From: Pseudomonas sp. GR 6-02
Lineage (GTDB): Bacteria > Pseudomonadota > Gammaproteobacteria > Pseudomonadales > Pseudomonadaceae
Direction of reading: 5' to 3'
Length of the DNA stretch: 64,000 nucleotides
Assembly (NCBI RefSeq): GCF_001655615.1
Contig: NZ_CP011567.1
Location: 1,993,001 to 2,057,000 of the forward strand
Made by a program: the position numbers and the translations under genes. Positions 25,474 through 35,365 of this stretch are shown in pieces (position 1 is the stretch's first letter; each line of letters starts with the position of its first letter). The notes below the pieces were generated by a model that made no database searches, was not told the origin of the DNA, and was given only the letters and a program-made list of their open reading frames with translations.

Positions 25474-26832
25474 ATGAAATGTGTGCAAACCGTGTTAGCC
25501 GCCTCGTTGGCGATGGTTATTGCCAGCCAGGCACAGGCCGCTGTATCGGCTCAGGAAGCCGCCAGGCTCGGCACCAGCCTGACCCTGGTCGGGGCTGAAA
25601 AAGCCGGGAATGCCGACGGATCCATCCCCGCCTATGACGGTGGCCTGACCACGCCGCCGGTCAGCTTCAAATCCGGTGACAGCATGCGCCCGGATCCTTA
25701 CGCCAACGAAAAGCCGGTGCTGGTGATCGACGGCAAGAACGTCGATCAGTACAAGGGCTTGCTCAGTGCAACCACCGCGGAACTGGCCAAGCGGTTCCCA
25801 AGTTTCCACGTCAATGTCTACCCGACCCACCGTACCGTCTCTTTGCCCAAGGCGGTGCTGGACAACGGGGTGAAAAATGCCACCGGCGCCAAGTCCCTCG
25901 AGGGCGGATTGGCCGTCGATAACGTGCTGCCCGGCGTACCGTTCCCGATTCCGCAGACGGGTAACGAGGTGATGTGGAACTTCCTGTTGCGTTATCAGGG
26001 CGTCAGCATCAACTCCAAGTACGACTCCTGGAACGTCGACTCCGCAGGCATTCCGAGCCTGGCGACCACCGGGCAGGCGTTCATTTCCTATCCGATCTAC
26101 GAGAACCTGGCGCAGCCGATCAGCAGCGCCGACGTGTACTACCAGATGAAGCTCTCCTACACCGGCCCTGCGCGCCGGGCCGGTGAAGCGGTGATGCTCA
26201 AGGACGCCGCCAACCCGCTGCAGCAACCGCGCCGTGCCTGGCAATACTTGCCTGGCCAGCGTCGGGTCAAGTTGGCACCGAACCTGGCGTACGACACGCC
26301 CAACCCCGGCACCGCCGGCGCGGGCACCTACGACGATGTTTTCGTGTTCAACGGTGCACTGGACCGCTACGACTGGAAGCTGGTGGGCAAGCAGGAAATG
26401 ATCGTGCCCTACAACACTTACAAGCTGACCTACGCCCAGGACCCCAAGTCGCTGACCACTGCCAATCACCTGGCACCCGATTATGTGCGTTGGGAAAAAC
26501 ATCGCGTCTGGGTGGTGGAGGGCAATCTCAAGGCTGGCGCCCGACACATCTATCAGAAGCGTCGCTTCTACCTCGATGAAGACAGTTGGACCGCTCTGGC
26601 CTCTGACCAGTACGACGCCCGTGGTCAGCTGTACCGTGGCTCTTTCGCGTTCCTCAGCCAGAGCTACGACAAGCAAGTTCCGGACTCCACGCCCTTCATG
26701 ATCTACGACCTGGTGGGTGGCTCCTACAACATCAACGGTGTGGTGGGCCCTTACGGCGGGATCAAGTACATCGAGCCGCTCTCCAAGGCGCAGTGGTCGT
26801 CGGAATCCCTGGCAGGTAGCGGGATTCGCTAA
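25474..26832 (+). CDS. DUF1329 family periplasmic/outer-membrane protein
   Basis: 452 residues. The signal peptide MKCVQTVLAASLAMVIASQAQA is cut before AVSAQEA. The mature start AARLGTSLTLVGAEKAGNADG and the later PRRAWQYLPGQRRVKLAPN are DUF1329 features. It is a LolA/LolB-like fold family, consistent with carrying hydrophobic molecules through the periplasm (inference from family). ATG 25474 has AGGAG upstream and follows the DUF1302 stop by 41 bp. Confidence 0.9.
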   Translation: MKCVQTVLAASLAMVIASQAQAAVSAQEAARLGTSLTLVGAEKAGNADGSIPAYDGGLTTPPVSFKSGDSMRPDPYANEKPVLVIDGKNVDQYKGLLSATTAELAKRFPSFHVNVYPTHRTVSLPKAVLDNGVKNATGAKSLEGGLAVDNVLPGVPFPIPQTGNEVMWNFLLRYQGVSINSKYDSWNVDSAGIPSLATTGQAFISYPIYENLAQPISSADVYYQMKLSYTGPARRAGEAVMLKDAANPLQQPRRAWQYLPGQRRVKLAPNLAYDTPNPGTAGAGTYDDVFVFNGALDRYDWKLVGKQEMIVPYNTYKLTYAQDPKSLTTANHLAPDYVRWEKHRVWVVEGNLKAGARHIYQKRRFYLDEDSWTALASDQYDARGQLYRGSFAFLSQSYDKQVPDSTPFMIYDLVGGSYNINGVVGPYGGIKYIEPLSKAQWSSESLAGSGIR

Positions 26833-26982
26833 GCAAACCGTGACAACGCGTCCGTGCGTTCCGTTGCCCGCAAGGCAAGGGAGCGCACGACGGTCGGCGT
26901 ATGCCGAACGTTTCGGGCGCCAGGTTTGAAAGTCAGGCACACGGATGTGTGTCCCGGCGCGGTTATCCGAAGAGGACGCGGT

Positions 26983-28056
26983 ATGTGTTCGTACAAAAAT
27001 TATCTGCGGCTGGCGCTCGGCGCACTGCTTGCAATGTTGCAGGGCTTGAGCCAGGCCTCCGGTTATGTCGACGTGCTGGATCTGCCGGCCAGGGTCAGCG
27101 CCCCGGCTATCAACAGCCCGCTATCGGGCATGGCCCGCGCCGGCGATCGTCTGGTTGCAGTCGGGCAGCGTGGGCACATTCTGTATTCCGATGATGCCGG
27201 CAAACACTGGCAGCAGGCCGCCGTGCCGGTCAGTGCCGACCTCAATGCCGTCAGTTTTCCCTCCGCCACCCAAGGCTGGGCAGTGGGCGGCGACGGTGTG
27301 GTGTTGCACAGCAGTGACGCGGGTGCGACCTGGCGCAAGCAACTGGATGGCCGCGAGATCGGCGCCTTGCTGGTCAAGCATTACCAGGCGTTGGCCGGTG
27401 CAGAACCGGGCAATGAACAATGGCCACTGCTGGTCGCCGAAGGCGAGCGCCTGGTGGCGCAGGGCGCCGACAAACCCTTGCTCGATGTCTGGTTCGCCAA
27501 CGACCGCCTCGGTTATGTGGTCGGTGTGTTCAACCTGATCCTGCGCACCGAGGATGGTGGCCAGAACTGGACACCGTTCCAGGACCGCACCGACAACCCG
27601 CAGGGCTTTCACCTCAACGCCATCGCCTCCACCGGCGATGCGTTGTACATCGCCGGTGAGCAGGGCCTGTTGCTCAAATGGAACAACGCCGATCAGCGCT
27701 TCACCGCCGTGCCGACACCCTATCAGGGCAGTTTTTTCGGCGTGCTCGGAAAACCCGGCGAAGTGATTGCCTACGGCCTGCGCGGCAACGTGCTGCGCAG
27801 CACCGACGGCGGCCTCAACTGGACCCCGCTGGACAGTGGCCTGCACGTCAGCATCACCGCCGGCCTCGTCGATAACCGTGGCAACTATCGCTTGTTCACC
27901 CAGGGCGGGCAGATGCTGGTCAGCCAGGGCACAGGCGCGCAATTGCACCTGGTTCAGCAACCGGCATCGACCCCGGTGACCGGCGCCGCTCAGTCCGCCG
28001 ACGGTGCGCTGGTGCTGGTTGGCAGCCGTGGTGCACGGACGCTGTCCGTTGATTAA
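26983..28056 (+). CDS. YCF48/BNR-repeat exported protein
   Basis: 357 residues with signal peptide (LALGALLAMLQGLSQASG) and repeated BNR/YCF48 blades: ILYSDDAGKHWQQA, VLHSSDAGATWRKQ, ILRTEDGGQNWTPF, VLRSTDGGLNWTPL. This forms a beta-propeller, usually in the periplasm. It is the standard third member of the DUF1302-DUF1329-YCF48-RND set and probably a scaffold for the exporter. ATG 26983 has GAGGA seven bases upstream. Confidence 0.88.
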   Translation: MCSYKNYLRLALGALLAMLQGLSQASGYVDVLDLPARVSAPAINSPLSGMARAGDRLVAVGQRGHILYSDDAGKHWQQAAVPVSADLNAVSFPSATQGWAVGGDGVVLHSSDAGATWRKQLDGREIGALLVKHYQALAGAEPGNEQWPLLVAEGERLVAQGADKPLLDVWFANDRLGYVVGVFNLILRTEDGGQNWTPFQDRTDNPQGFHLNAIASTGDALYIAGEQGLLLKWNNADQRFTAVPTPYQGSFFGVLGKPGEVIAYGLRGNVLRSTDGGLNWTPLDSGLHVSITAGLVDNRGNYRLFTQGGQMLVSQGTGAQLHLVQQPASTPVTGAAQSADGALVLVGSRGARTLSVD

Positions 28057-28087
28057 GTCCTCGAACCCTTAGAGCGAGAACCCAGAC

Positions 28088-30604
28088 ATGGGCCATACCA
28101 AACAAGAAACCATGCCGGTGATCCGCGATCTGCGGGATTTCGACCGCCATTCCGGCAACCGGCTGGAGCGGCTGGTGTTCAACTATCGTCCGCTGTTCAT
28201 GCTGCTGATGGCGCTGGTCACCCTGATGCTGGGCTACATGGCCGCGACTCGCCTGGAGCTGCGTCCAAGCTTCGAAAAGATGATTCCGCAGAGCCAGCCG
28301 TACATCCAGAACTTCCTGGAAAACCGCCAGTCGCTGCGCGGTTTGGGGAACTCGGTACGGGTGGTGGTGGAGAACACTCAGGGCGATATCTTCGACCCCG
28401 GTTACCTGGACGTGCTCAAACAGGTCAACGACCGATTGTTCCTTGCCGAGGGTGTCGACCGTGCCTGGATGAAGTCGTTGTGGAGCCCGGCGGTGCGCTG
28501 GACCGAAGTCACCGAGGAAGGTTTCCAGGGCGGCCCGGTGATGCCCGATACCTACCAGGGCAAGCCGGCAGAAATAGAACAGCTGCGCCAGAACATTTCC
28601 CGCGCCGGTATCGTCGGCAGTCTGGTGGCCAGCGACTACAAATCGAGCATGCTGATCGTGCCGCTGCTGGACAAGGCCACGGCCAGCGGTCAGCGCATCG
28701 ACTACCACGCCTTTTCGCAAATGCTCGAAGAACAGTTGCGCGACCAGATCGAGTTTGCAGGAGATAGTGCTGCACGCAAGGCCGGGGAGGAGGGCAAGGG
28801 CCCGTACAAAGTCCGGGTGATCGGTTTCGCCAAACTGATGGGCGACCTGATCGACGGGTTGATCCAGGTGATGATGTTTTTTGGCCTGGCCGTCGTCACT
28901 TCGCTGATCATCATTTACGCCTACACCCGATGCGTGCGCAGCACCTTGCTGGTGGTCGGCTGCTCGCTGATCGCGGTGGTCTGGCAGTTGGGCATCGTCG
29001 CCTGGCTCGGCTATGCCATCGACCCTTACTCGGTGCTCGTGCCTTTCCTGATCTTCGCCATCGGCGTGTCCCACGCGGCGCAGAAGATGAACGGCATCAT
29101 GCAAGATATCGCCCGTGGCACCCACAGACTGATCGCCGCACGCTACACCTTCCGCCGCCTGTTCATTGCCGGCGTTACCGCGCTGCTGGCCGACGCCGTC
29201 GGCTTCGCGGTACTGATGCTGATCGATATTCCGGTGATCCGGGATCTGGCGATCACCGCCAGTATCGGTGTGGCGGTGCTGATTTTCACTTCGCTGTTGC
29301 TGATGCCGGTGGCGCTGTCTTATGTCGGCGTGGGCGCCAGGGCTGCCGAGCGTGCGCTGAACATCGACACGCGCGCCGAAGGGCACAAAGGCTTCGGCAA
29401 ACTGTGGGACTTGCTCGACCGCTTCACCACGGCCAAATGGGCCACGGGGGCGGTAGTGGTCGCGGTACTGATGGGCATCGGCGGTTTCATGATCAGCCAG
29501 CAGCTGAAGATCGGCGATCTGGAAAGTGGCGCACCGGAGTTGCGTGCCGACTCTCGCTATAACCGTGATAACGCCTACATCACCAGCCACTACGCGCTGT
29601 CCAGCGACCTGTTCGCGGTGATGATCAAGACCGCGCCGGAAGGCTGCCTGAGCTACAAGACACTGATTCTCGCCGATCGCCTGGCCTGGGAGCTGCAGCA
29701 GTATCCGGGCGTACAGGCCACGACTTCGCTGGTTAACGCGGTGCGCCAGATCACCGCCGGCACCTATGAAGGCAACCCCAAGCTCAACAGCATCCAGCGC
29801 AATCAGGACGTATTGAATTACGCCGCGCAGCAAGCCTCGGTCAACTCCCCGGAGTTGTTCAACACCGATTGTTCGCTGATGCCAGTGATCACTTTCCTCA
29901 AGGACCACAAGGCCGAGACCCTGGATGCCGTGGTGGGCATCGCCGAAAAATTTGCCCAGGAGAACAACAGCGACGATCGCCAGTTCCTGCTGGCGGCCGG
30001 GTCGGCCGGGATTGAGGCGGCGACCAACATTGTGGTGCGCGAGGCCAATCGCACCATGCTGCTTTACGTCTATGCGGCGGTGACGCTGTTCTGTCTGATC
30101 ACCTTCCGCAGTTGGCGCGCAACCCTGGTCGCCCTGTTGCCATTGGTCCTGACCTCGATCCTGTGCGAGGCGCTGATGGTGGCCATGGGCATAGGCGTGA
30201 AGGTCGCGACCCTGCCGGTGATCGCACTGGGCGTGGGCATCGGCGTGGACTACGCCTTGTACCTGCTCAGCGTGCAATTGCATTTCCAGCGCCAGGGCCT
30301 GCCGCTGAGCCAGGCCTACCGCAGCGCCGTGTCGTTCACTGGCCGGGTGGTGGGCCTGGTGGGCATCACCCTCGCGGCGGGCGTGGTGTGCTGGGTCTGG
30401 TCGCCGATCAAGTTCCAGGCCGACATGGGCATCCTGCTGACCTTCATGTTCCTGTGGAACATGCTCGGCGCGCTGATCCTGATCCCGGCCCTGTCGTACT
30501 TCTTGCTGCGTCACCCCGTTGCGCAAGCTGATGTGGCGCAAACCGCTGAAACCGATACAACCCAACGTCAGGCCATGTCGCATGCCCTGACCACTTCTGA
30601 GTAA
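28088..30604 (+). CDS. RND-superfamily (MMPL/HAE3-type) exporter
   Basis: 838 residues. Two blocks each have one N-terminal helix, a large periplasmic loop and five clustered helices (about 45, 255-410, then 430 and 660-820). Duplicated stretches LIDGLIQVMMFFGLAVV and MLLYVYAAVTLFCLI mark the halves. The single-subunit HAE3 form, without a membrane-fusion partner, is known for moving lipids and hopanoids. It is in the operon with the outer-membrane and periplasmic partners, so a complete trans-envelope path is encoded. The next gene begins seven bp later. Confidence 0.9.
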   Translation: MGHTKQETMPVIRDLRDFDRHSGNRLERLVFNYRPLFMLLMALVTLMLGYMAATRLELRPSFEKMIPQSQPYIQNFLENRQSLRGLGNSVRVVVENTQGDIFDPGYLDVLKQVNDRLFLAEGVDRAWMKSLWSPAVRWTEVTEEGFQGGPVMPDTYQGKPAEIEQLRQNISRAGIVGSLVASDYKSSMLIVPLLDKATASGQRIDYHAFSQMLEEQLRDQIEFAGDSAARKAGEEGKGPYKVRVIGFAKLMGDLIDGLIQVMMFFGLAVVTSLIIIYAYTRCVRSTLLVVGCSLIAVVWQLGIVAWLGYAIDPYSVLVPFLIFAIGVSHAAQKMNGIMQDIARGTHRLIAARYTFRRLFIAGVTALLADAVGFAVLMLIDIPVIRDLAITASIGVAVLIFTSLLLMPVALSYVGVGARAAERALNIDTRAEGHKGFGKLWDLLDRFTTAKWATGAVVVAVLMGIGGFMISQQLKIGDLESGAPELRADSRYNRDNAYITSHYALSSDLFAVMIKTAPEGCLSYKTLILADRLAWELQQYPGVQATTSLVNAVRQITAGTYEGNPKLNSIQRNQDVLNYAAQQASVNSPELFNTDCSLMPVITFLKDHKAETLDAVVGIAEKFAQENNSDDRQFLLAAGSAGIEAATNIVVREANRTMLLYVYAAVTLFCLITFRSWRATLVALLPLVLTSILCEALMVAMGIGVKVATLPVIALGVGIGVDYALYLLSVQLHFQRQGLPLSQAYRSAVSFTGRVVGLVGITLAAGVVCWVWSPIKFQADMGILLTFMFLWNMLGALILIPALSYFLLRHPVAQADVAQTAETDTTQRQAMSHALTTSE

Positions 30605-30611
30605 GCCAACT

Positions 30612-32390
30612 ATGTCTGATTACAAAGCTCCCTTGCGCGACATGCGCTTCGTACTCAACGAGGTCTTCGAGGTGTCCCGGCTCTGGGCCAGATTGCCTGG
30701 CCTGGCCGAGGTGATCGATGAAGAAACGGCTGCCGCGATCCTTGAAGAGGCCGGCAAGATCAGCGCCGAGGTGGTCGCGCCGCTGAACCGCAGCAGCGAT
30801 GAGCAGGGCTGCACCTGGAGCAATGGCATCGTCATCGCTCCCGAAGGTTTTGTCGCGGCTTATCAAGCGTTCGCCGCAGGCGGTTGGGTGGGCGTCGGCG
30901 GTGACCCACAGTTCGGTGGCATGGGCATGCCCAAGGCCATTTCGGCTCAGGTCGAGGAGATGGTCAACTCGGCGAGTCTGTCGTTCGGCCTGTACCCGAT
31001 GTTGACCGCCGGGGCGTGCCTGTCGATCAATGCCCATGCCAGCCAGGAACTCAAGGAGCGTTATCTGCCGAACATGTATGCCGGCACCTGGACCGGTTCC
31101 ATGTGCCTGACCGAGGCGCATGCCGGCACCGACCTGGGCCTGATTCGCACCCGAGCCGAGCCTCAGGCCGACGGCAGTTTCAAGATCAGTGGCAGCAAGA
31201 TTTTCATCACCGGCGGCGAGCACGACCTGACCGAAAACATCATTCACCTGGTGCTGGCCAGACTGCCGGATGCACCCGCCGGCCCCAAGGGCATTTCACT
31301 GTTCCTGGTGCCCAAGGTGCTGGTGAATGCCGATGGCTCGCTGGGTGAGCGTAACGCGCTGTCCTGCGGTTCAATCGAACACAAGATGGGCATCAAGGCG
31401 TCCGCGACCTGCGTGATGAACTTCGACGGGGCCACTGGCTGGATCGTCGATGCGCCGAACAAGGGGCTGGCGGCGATGTTCACCATGATGAACTACGAAC
31501 GCCTGGGCGTGGGTATCCAGGGCCTGGCGTTGGGTGAGCGCTCGTACCAGAACGCCGTCGCATACGCCCGTGACCGTCTGCAAAGCCGTTCGCCGACGGG
31601 CGCGCAGAGCAAGGACAAGGCTGCCGATCCGATCATCGTGCATCCGGATGTACGGCGGATGCTGTTGACCATGAAGGCCTTGAACGAAGGCGGGCGGGCG
31701 TTTTCCAGCTACGTGGCCCTGCAACTGGATACCGCCAGGTACAGCGATGACGCGCCAACCCGCACCCGTGCCCAGGAACTGGTGTCGCTGCTGACACCTG
31801 TGGCCAAGGCGTTCCTCACCGACATGGGGCTGGAAACCACGGTGCACGGCCAGCAAATCTTCGGCGGCCACGGTTACATCCGCGAATGGGGCCAGGAGCA
31901 ATTGGTTCGCGATGTGCGCATCACTCAGATCTACGAAGGCACCAACGGCATTCAGTCGCTGGACCTGGCCGGGCGCAAAATAGTCGCCAGCGGCGGGGCG
32001 CTCTACCGCTTGTTCGCCGCCGAAGTTCGCCACTACACCGCCAACGCCTGCGCTGACCTGGGTGAGTTCACCAAACCGTTGAACGCCGCGATGGACACCC
32101 TTGACGAACTGACCGCGTGGCTGCTGGATCGAGCCCAGAGCAACCCGAATGAAATCGGCGCGGCCTCGGTCGAGTACCTGCATGTGTTCGGCTACACCGC
32201 GTACGCCTACATGTGGACGCGAATGGCCAAGACTGCGATGAGTACGCACTCCAAGGACGTTTTCTATGCCAGTAAACTGGCCACCGCGCGCTTCTACTTC
32301 GCCCGCCTGCTGCCGCGCATCCACTCGCTGAGTGCATCGGCCAGGGCCGGTAGCGAATGCCTCTTTGAACTGGAAGCAGCGCAGTTCTGA
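30612..32390 (+). CDS. Acyl-CoA dehydrogenase, long DmdC-like type
   Basis: 592 residues, longer than classical enzymes because of a C-terminal extension. It carries the FAD-binding signatures MCLTEAHAGTDLGLIRTRA and GGHGYIREWGQEQLVRDVRI, and the catalytic glutamate is Glu442 in QIYEGTNGIQSLDL. This subgroup includes 3-methylmercaptopropionyl-CoA dehydrogenase (DmdC), but paralogs use other acyl-CoAs. It ends the envelope-transport operon, suggesting that the transported hydrophobic compound is an acid activated to CoA and oxidised, or the reverse. Confidence 0.87.
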   Translation: MSDYKAPLRDMRFVLNEVFEVSRLWARLPGLAEVIDEETAAAILEEAGKISAEVVAPLNRSSDEQGCTWSNGIVIAPEGFVAAYQAFAAGGWVGVGGDPQFGGMGMPKAISAQVEEMVNSASLSFGLYPMLTAGACLSINAHASQELKERYLPNMYAGTWTGSMCLTEAHAGTDLGLIRTRAEPQADGSFKISGSKIFITGGEHDLTENIIHLVLARLPDAPAGPKGISLFLVPKVLVNADGSLGERNALSCGSIEHKMGIKASATCVMNFDGATGWIVDAPNKGLAAMFTMMNYERLGVGIQGLALGERSYQNAVAYARDRLQSRSPTGAQSKDKAADPIIVHPDVRRMLLTMKALNEGGRAFSSYVALQLDTARYSDDAPTRTRAQELVSLLTPVAKAFLTDMGLETTVHGQQIFGGHGYIREWGQEQLVRDVRITQIYEGTNGIQSLDLAGRKIVASGGALYRLFAAEVRHYTANACADLGEFTKPLNAAMDTLDELTAWLLDRAQSNPNEIGAASVEYLHVFGYTAYAYMWTRMAKTAMSTHSKDVFYASKLATARFYFARLLPRIHSLSASARAGSECLFELEAAQF

Positions 32391-32487
32391 TCGAAAGGGC
32401 ACTGTGCCCATTTCGTCACCCTCCGTCCCTAAACCGATCAAGCCACCGCTCCTTGGATAGACCACGCTGAACGGTCTGTCCTAGGAG

Positions 32488-33501
32488 ATGACCATGATTC
32501 GACTGACCCTGATCGAAGCCCGTGAATTGGCCGAATCGATCCTGTTGCACAACGGTTTTAACCTGGCCCATGCGCAAGCGGTGGCGGCGACGGTGATCGC
32601 TGGCGAGCGCGATGGCTGTGCGTCCCACGGTTTGTACCGGATTCTGGGCTGCGTGAATTCCCTGCGGGCCGGCAAGGTGTCGGCCGACGCCGAGCCACGG
32701 GTGATCGACCAGGCACCGTCGATTGTGCGGATGGATGCCGGGGGTGGTTTTTCGCAGTTGGCGTTCCAGGCGGGGCTGCCGTTACTGGAAGAGAAAACCC
32801 GGGCCAATGGGATTGCGGCGCTGGCGATCAATCGTTGTGTGCATTTCTCGGCGCTGTGGGTGGAGATCGAACAGTTGACCGCCGCCGGGCTGGTGGCGCT
32901 GGCGTGTAATCCGAGTCATGCCTGGGTGGCGCCGGCCGGGGGACGGGTGCCGGTGTTCGGCACCAATCCCATTGCCTTTGGCTGGCCACGCGTGGGGCAG
33001 GATCCGTTTGTGTTCGACTTCGCCACCAGTGCAATTGCCCGTGGCGATATCGAGTTGCATCGGCGTGCCGGCAAGGCGATTCCCGAGGGCTGGGGCGTGG
33101 ACGCCGAGGGGCGGCCGAGCACCGATGCCAACGTGGTGCTCGATAGCGGCGCGATGCTGACGTTCGGTGGGCACAAGGGCTCGGCGCTGGCGGCGATGGT
33201 GGAGTTGATTGCCGGGCCTTTGATCGGTGACCTGACCAGTGCCGAGTCACTGGCTTACGACGCGGGCAGCAAGTCATCGCCCTACCATGGCGAGTTGATC
33301 ATCGCGCTGGATCCGCGACGTTTTCTGGGAGCGGCCACTGAAGAGCACTTGGCCCGGGCCGAGGTGTTGTTTCAAGGGATTGAAGGGCAGGGCGCGCGCT
33401 TGCCGTCGCAACGGCGTTATGCGGCACGGGCGCACAGTTTGGTGGAGGGCGTGCAGATTCCCGAGGCGCTGTACAACGATCTGAAAGCACTGCTGACTTG
33501 A
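32488..33501 (+). CDS. Ldh/malate-family imine reductase (delta1-pyrroline/piperideine-2-carboxylate reductase type)
   Basis: 337 residues of the NAD(P)-dependent YlbC/Ldh2 family. Family marks: GCASHGLYRILG near residue 46, INRCVHFSALWVEIE, and GTNPIAFGWPR around 157. The subgroup reduces delta1-pyrroline-2-carboxylate to proline, the step after cis-3-hydroxyproline dehydration. The aconitase X gene at 41091-42869, about 8 kb away, would supply that substrate, so I favour the pyrroline-2-carboxylate role. Preceded by CCTAGGAG. Confidence 0.8.
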   Translation: MTMIRLTLIEARELAESILLHNGFNLAHAQAVAATVIAGERDGCASHGLYRILGCVNSLRAGKVSADAEPRVIDQAPSIVRMDAGGGFSQLAFQAGLPLLEEKTRANGIAALAINRCVHFSALWVEIEQLTAAGLVALACNPSHAWVAPAGGRVPVFGTNPIAFGWPRVGQDPFVFDFATSAIARGDIELHRRAGKAIPEGWGVDAEGRPSTDANVVLDSGAMLTFGGHKGSALAAMVELIAGPLIGDLTSAESLAYDAGSKSSPYHGELIIALDPRRFLGAATEEHLARAEVLFQGIEGQGARLPSQRRYAARAHSLVEGVQIPEALYNDLKALLT

Positions 33502-33526
33502 TAATCCGAACTCCTGTGGAAGCGAG

Positions 33527-33701
33527 CCTGTGTGGCGAGGGGGCTTGTGTGGTGAGGGGGCTTGCCCCCGTTCGGCTGCGTAGCAGTCGTAAAACCATTA
33601 CATGCGGTGTACCTGATACACCGCGATTGCAGGTTTTGGGGCCGCTTCGCAACCCAACGGGGGCAAGCCCCCTCACCACACAAGCCCCCTCGCCACACAG
33701 G
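33527..33701. repeat. REP-type giant inverted repeat, perfect 46-base arms
   Basis: Arms 33527-33572 and 33656-33701 are exact complements. Each arm contains two tandem versions of the TGTGGNGAGGGGGCTTG unit. The loop (83 bp) has an internal GCGGTGTA...TACACCGC palindrome. It lies between convergent genes. Confidence 0.88.
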
Positions 33702-33713
33702 AGCGTAGTGTTG

Positions 33714-35294
33714 TCAGGCCGGTTCGCGGTGGCTGGTGCCATCGACCAGGCGGGCAATGCCCAGCGGGTTGGCGTTTTTCAGGGCGTCGGGCAGCAAGGC
33801 ATCCGGGCAGTTCTGGTAGCACACCGGGCGCAGGAAACGCTCGATGGCCAGGCTGCCGACCGACGTGCCACGGGCGTCGGAGGTCGCCGGGTAAGGACCG
33901 CCATGCACCATCGCATCGCACACTTCAACGCCGGTGGGGTAGCCATTGAACAGTACCCGGCCGACCTTTTGTTCCAGCAGCACCAGCAGATCGGCGTGTT
34001 CCTTCAGGTCCTGCTCTTCGCCAATCAAAGTGGCGGTGAGTTGACCGTGCAAACTGTTCAGCGCTTGTTGTAACTCGGCTTTATCGGCCACTTCGACGAC
34101 GAGGGTGGTCGGGCCGAACACTTCTTCCTGCAACAGCGGATCACCCTTGAGCAGCAGGCTGACGTCGGCCTTGAACAGTTGCGGCCGGGCTTGATTACCG
34201 TGCTGGTCCTGGCCTGCCAGATGGCTTATCCCTGGATGGTCGACTAACGCCTGCACACCTTTTTCGTAGCTGGCGAGGGTGCCGGCGTTGAGCATGGTTT
34301 GCGCCGGCTGTTCGGCCATCAAGGCACTGAGCCGAGCGGTGAACGCGCTGAACTGTGGTGAGCCAATACCGATTACCAACCCCGGATTGGTACAGAACTG
34401 ACCGCACCCCTGAACCACCGACGCCACCAGTTCACCGGCGATTTTTTCGCCCCGTGCGCGCAGGGCTTCAGGCAATACCAGCACCGGGTTGATGCTGCTC
34501 ATTTCGGCGAATACGGGAATCGGTTGTGGCCGTGCGGCGGCCATGTCACAGAGGGCACGACCGCCTTTGAGCGAGCCGGTGAAACCGACGGCCTGGATCG
34601 CCGGATGCTTGACCAGCGTTTCACCGACGCCCGCGCCGTAGATCATGTTGAACACGCCTTTAGGCATGTCGGTTTGCTCGGCGGCGCGGATGATTGCGTC
34701 GGCCACGTGTTCAGCGGTCGCCATGTGTCCGCTGTGGGCCTTGAACACCACCGGGCAACCGGCGGCCAGAGCAGCCGCGGTATCACCGCCAGCGGTGGAA
34801 AAGGCCAGCGGGAAGTTACTGGCGCCGAACACGGCCACCGGACCGATGCCGATCCGGTATTGGCGCAGGTCGACCCGTGGCAGAGGCTGACGTTCGGGCA
34901 ACGCGCGGTCGATACGCGCCCCATAGAAATCGCCCCGGCGCAGCACCTGGGCGAACAGGCGCATCTGGCCGCTGGTACGGCTGCGTTCGCCCTGGATGCG
35001 TGCGGTCGGCAGGGCGGTTTCGCGGGTGACCAGGGCGACGAATTCGTCATCCAGGGCATCCAGTTGCGCGGCGATGGCCTCGAGAAATTCTGCACGGCGT
35101 GTCGCCGGCAAGTTACGAAAGGCAGGGTAAGCGGCAGCGGCGGCTTGGGCAGCAGCGTGCACTTCCTCGGCGGTGGCTTGCATGAACGAATAGGGCAGCG
35201 CTGCGCCGGTGCTGGCGTCATGGCTCTGCATCGCGATGTTGCCAGCGGCGCTGCGGGCACCGCCGATGTAGTTGTGGCCGATGATCTGGGGCAT
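33714..35294 (-). CDS. Alpha-ketoglutarate semialdehyde (2,5-dioxovalerate) dehydrogenase
   Basis: 526 residues, the KGSADH branch of aldehyde dehydrogenases. The catalytic cysteine is Cys301 in VVQGCGQFCTNPGL, the glutamate Glu264 in FAEMSSINPV, and the nucleotide loop is in GFTGSLKGGRAL. It oxidises 2,5-dioxopentanoate to 2-oxoglutarate, the last step of trans-4-hydroxyproline breakdown. ATG 35294 has AGGAG seven bases upstream. The product of the deaminase at 36972-37889 is its substrate. Confidence 0.9.
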   Translation of the reverse strand: MPQIIGHNYIGGARSAAGNIAMQSHDASTGAALPYSFMQATAEEVHAAAQAAAAAYPAFRNLPATRRAEFLEAIAAQLDALDDEFVALVTRETALPTARIQGERSRTSGQMRLFAQVLRRGDFYGARIDRALPERQPLPRVDLRQYRIGIGPVAVFGASNFPLAFSTAGGDTAAALAAGCPVVFKAHSGHMATAEHVADAIIRAAEQTDMPKGVFNMIYGAGVGETLVKHPAIQAVGFTGSLKGGRALCDMAAARPQPIPVFAEMSSINPVLVLPEALRARGEKIAGELVASVVQGCGQFCTNPGLVIGIGSPQFSAFTARLSALMAEQPAQTMLNAGTLASYEKGVQALVDHPGISHLAGQDQHGNQARPQLFKADVSLLLKGDPLLQEEVFGPTTLVVEVADKAELQQALNSLHGQLTATLIGEEQDLKEHADLLVLLEQKVGRVLFNGYPTGVEVCDAMVHGGPYPATSDARGTSVGSLAIERFLRPVCYQNCPDALLPDALKNANPLGIARLVDGTSHREPA

Positions 35295-35365
35295 GGAAAA
35301 ACTCCTGTTGGAATGCGAGGCCAAATGCCGTTGGTTGAGAAATGCCAGGCGTAGCGCGGCGACCC

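Noticed and set aside
27920..30583. Very long antisense open frame (887 codons) opposite the RND exporter gene
   Set aside because: It is the codon-position shadow of a GC-rich gene: composition is dominated by H, Q, R and G, there is no ribosome site and no domain, while the plus strand encodes a full RND protein.
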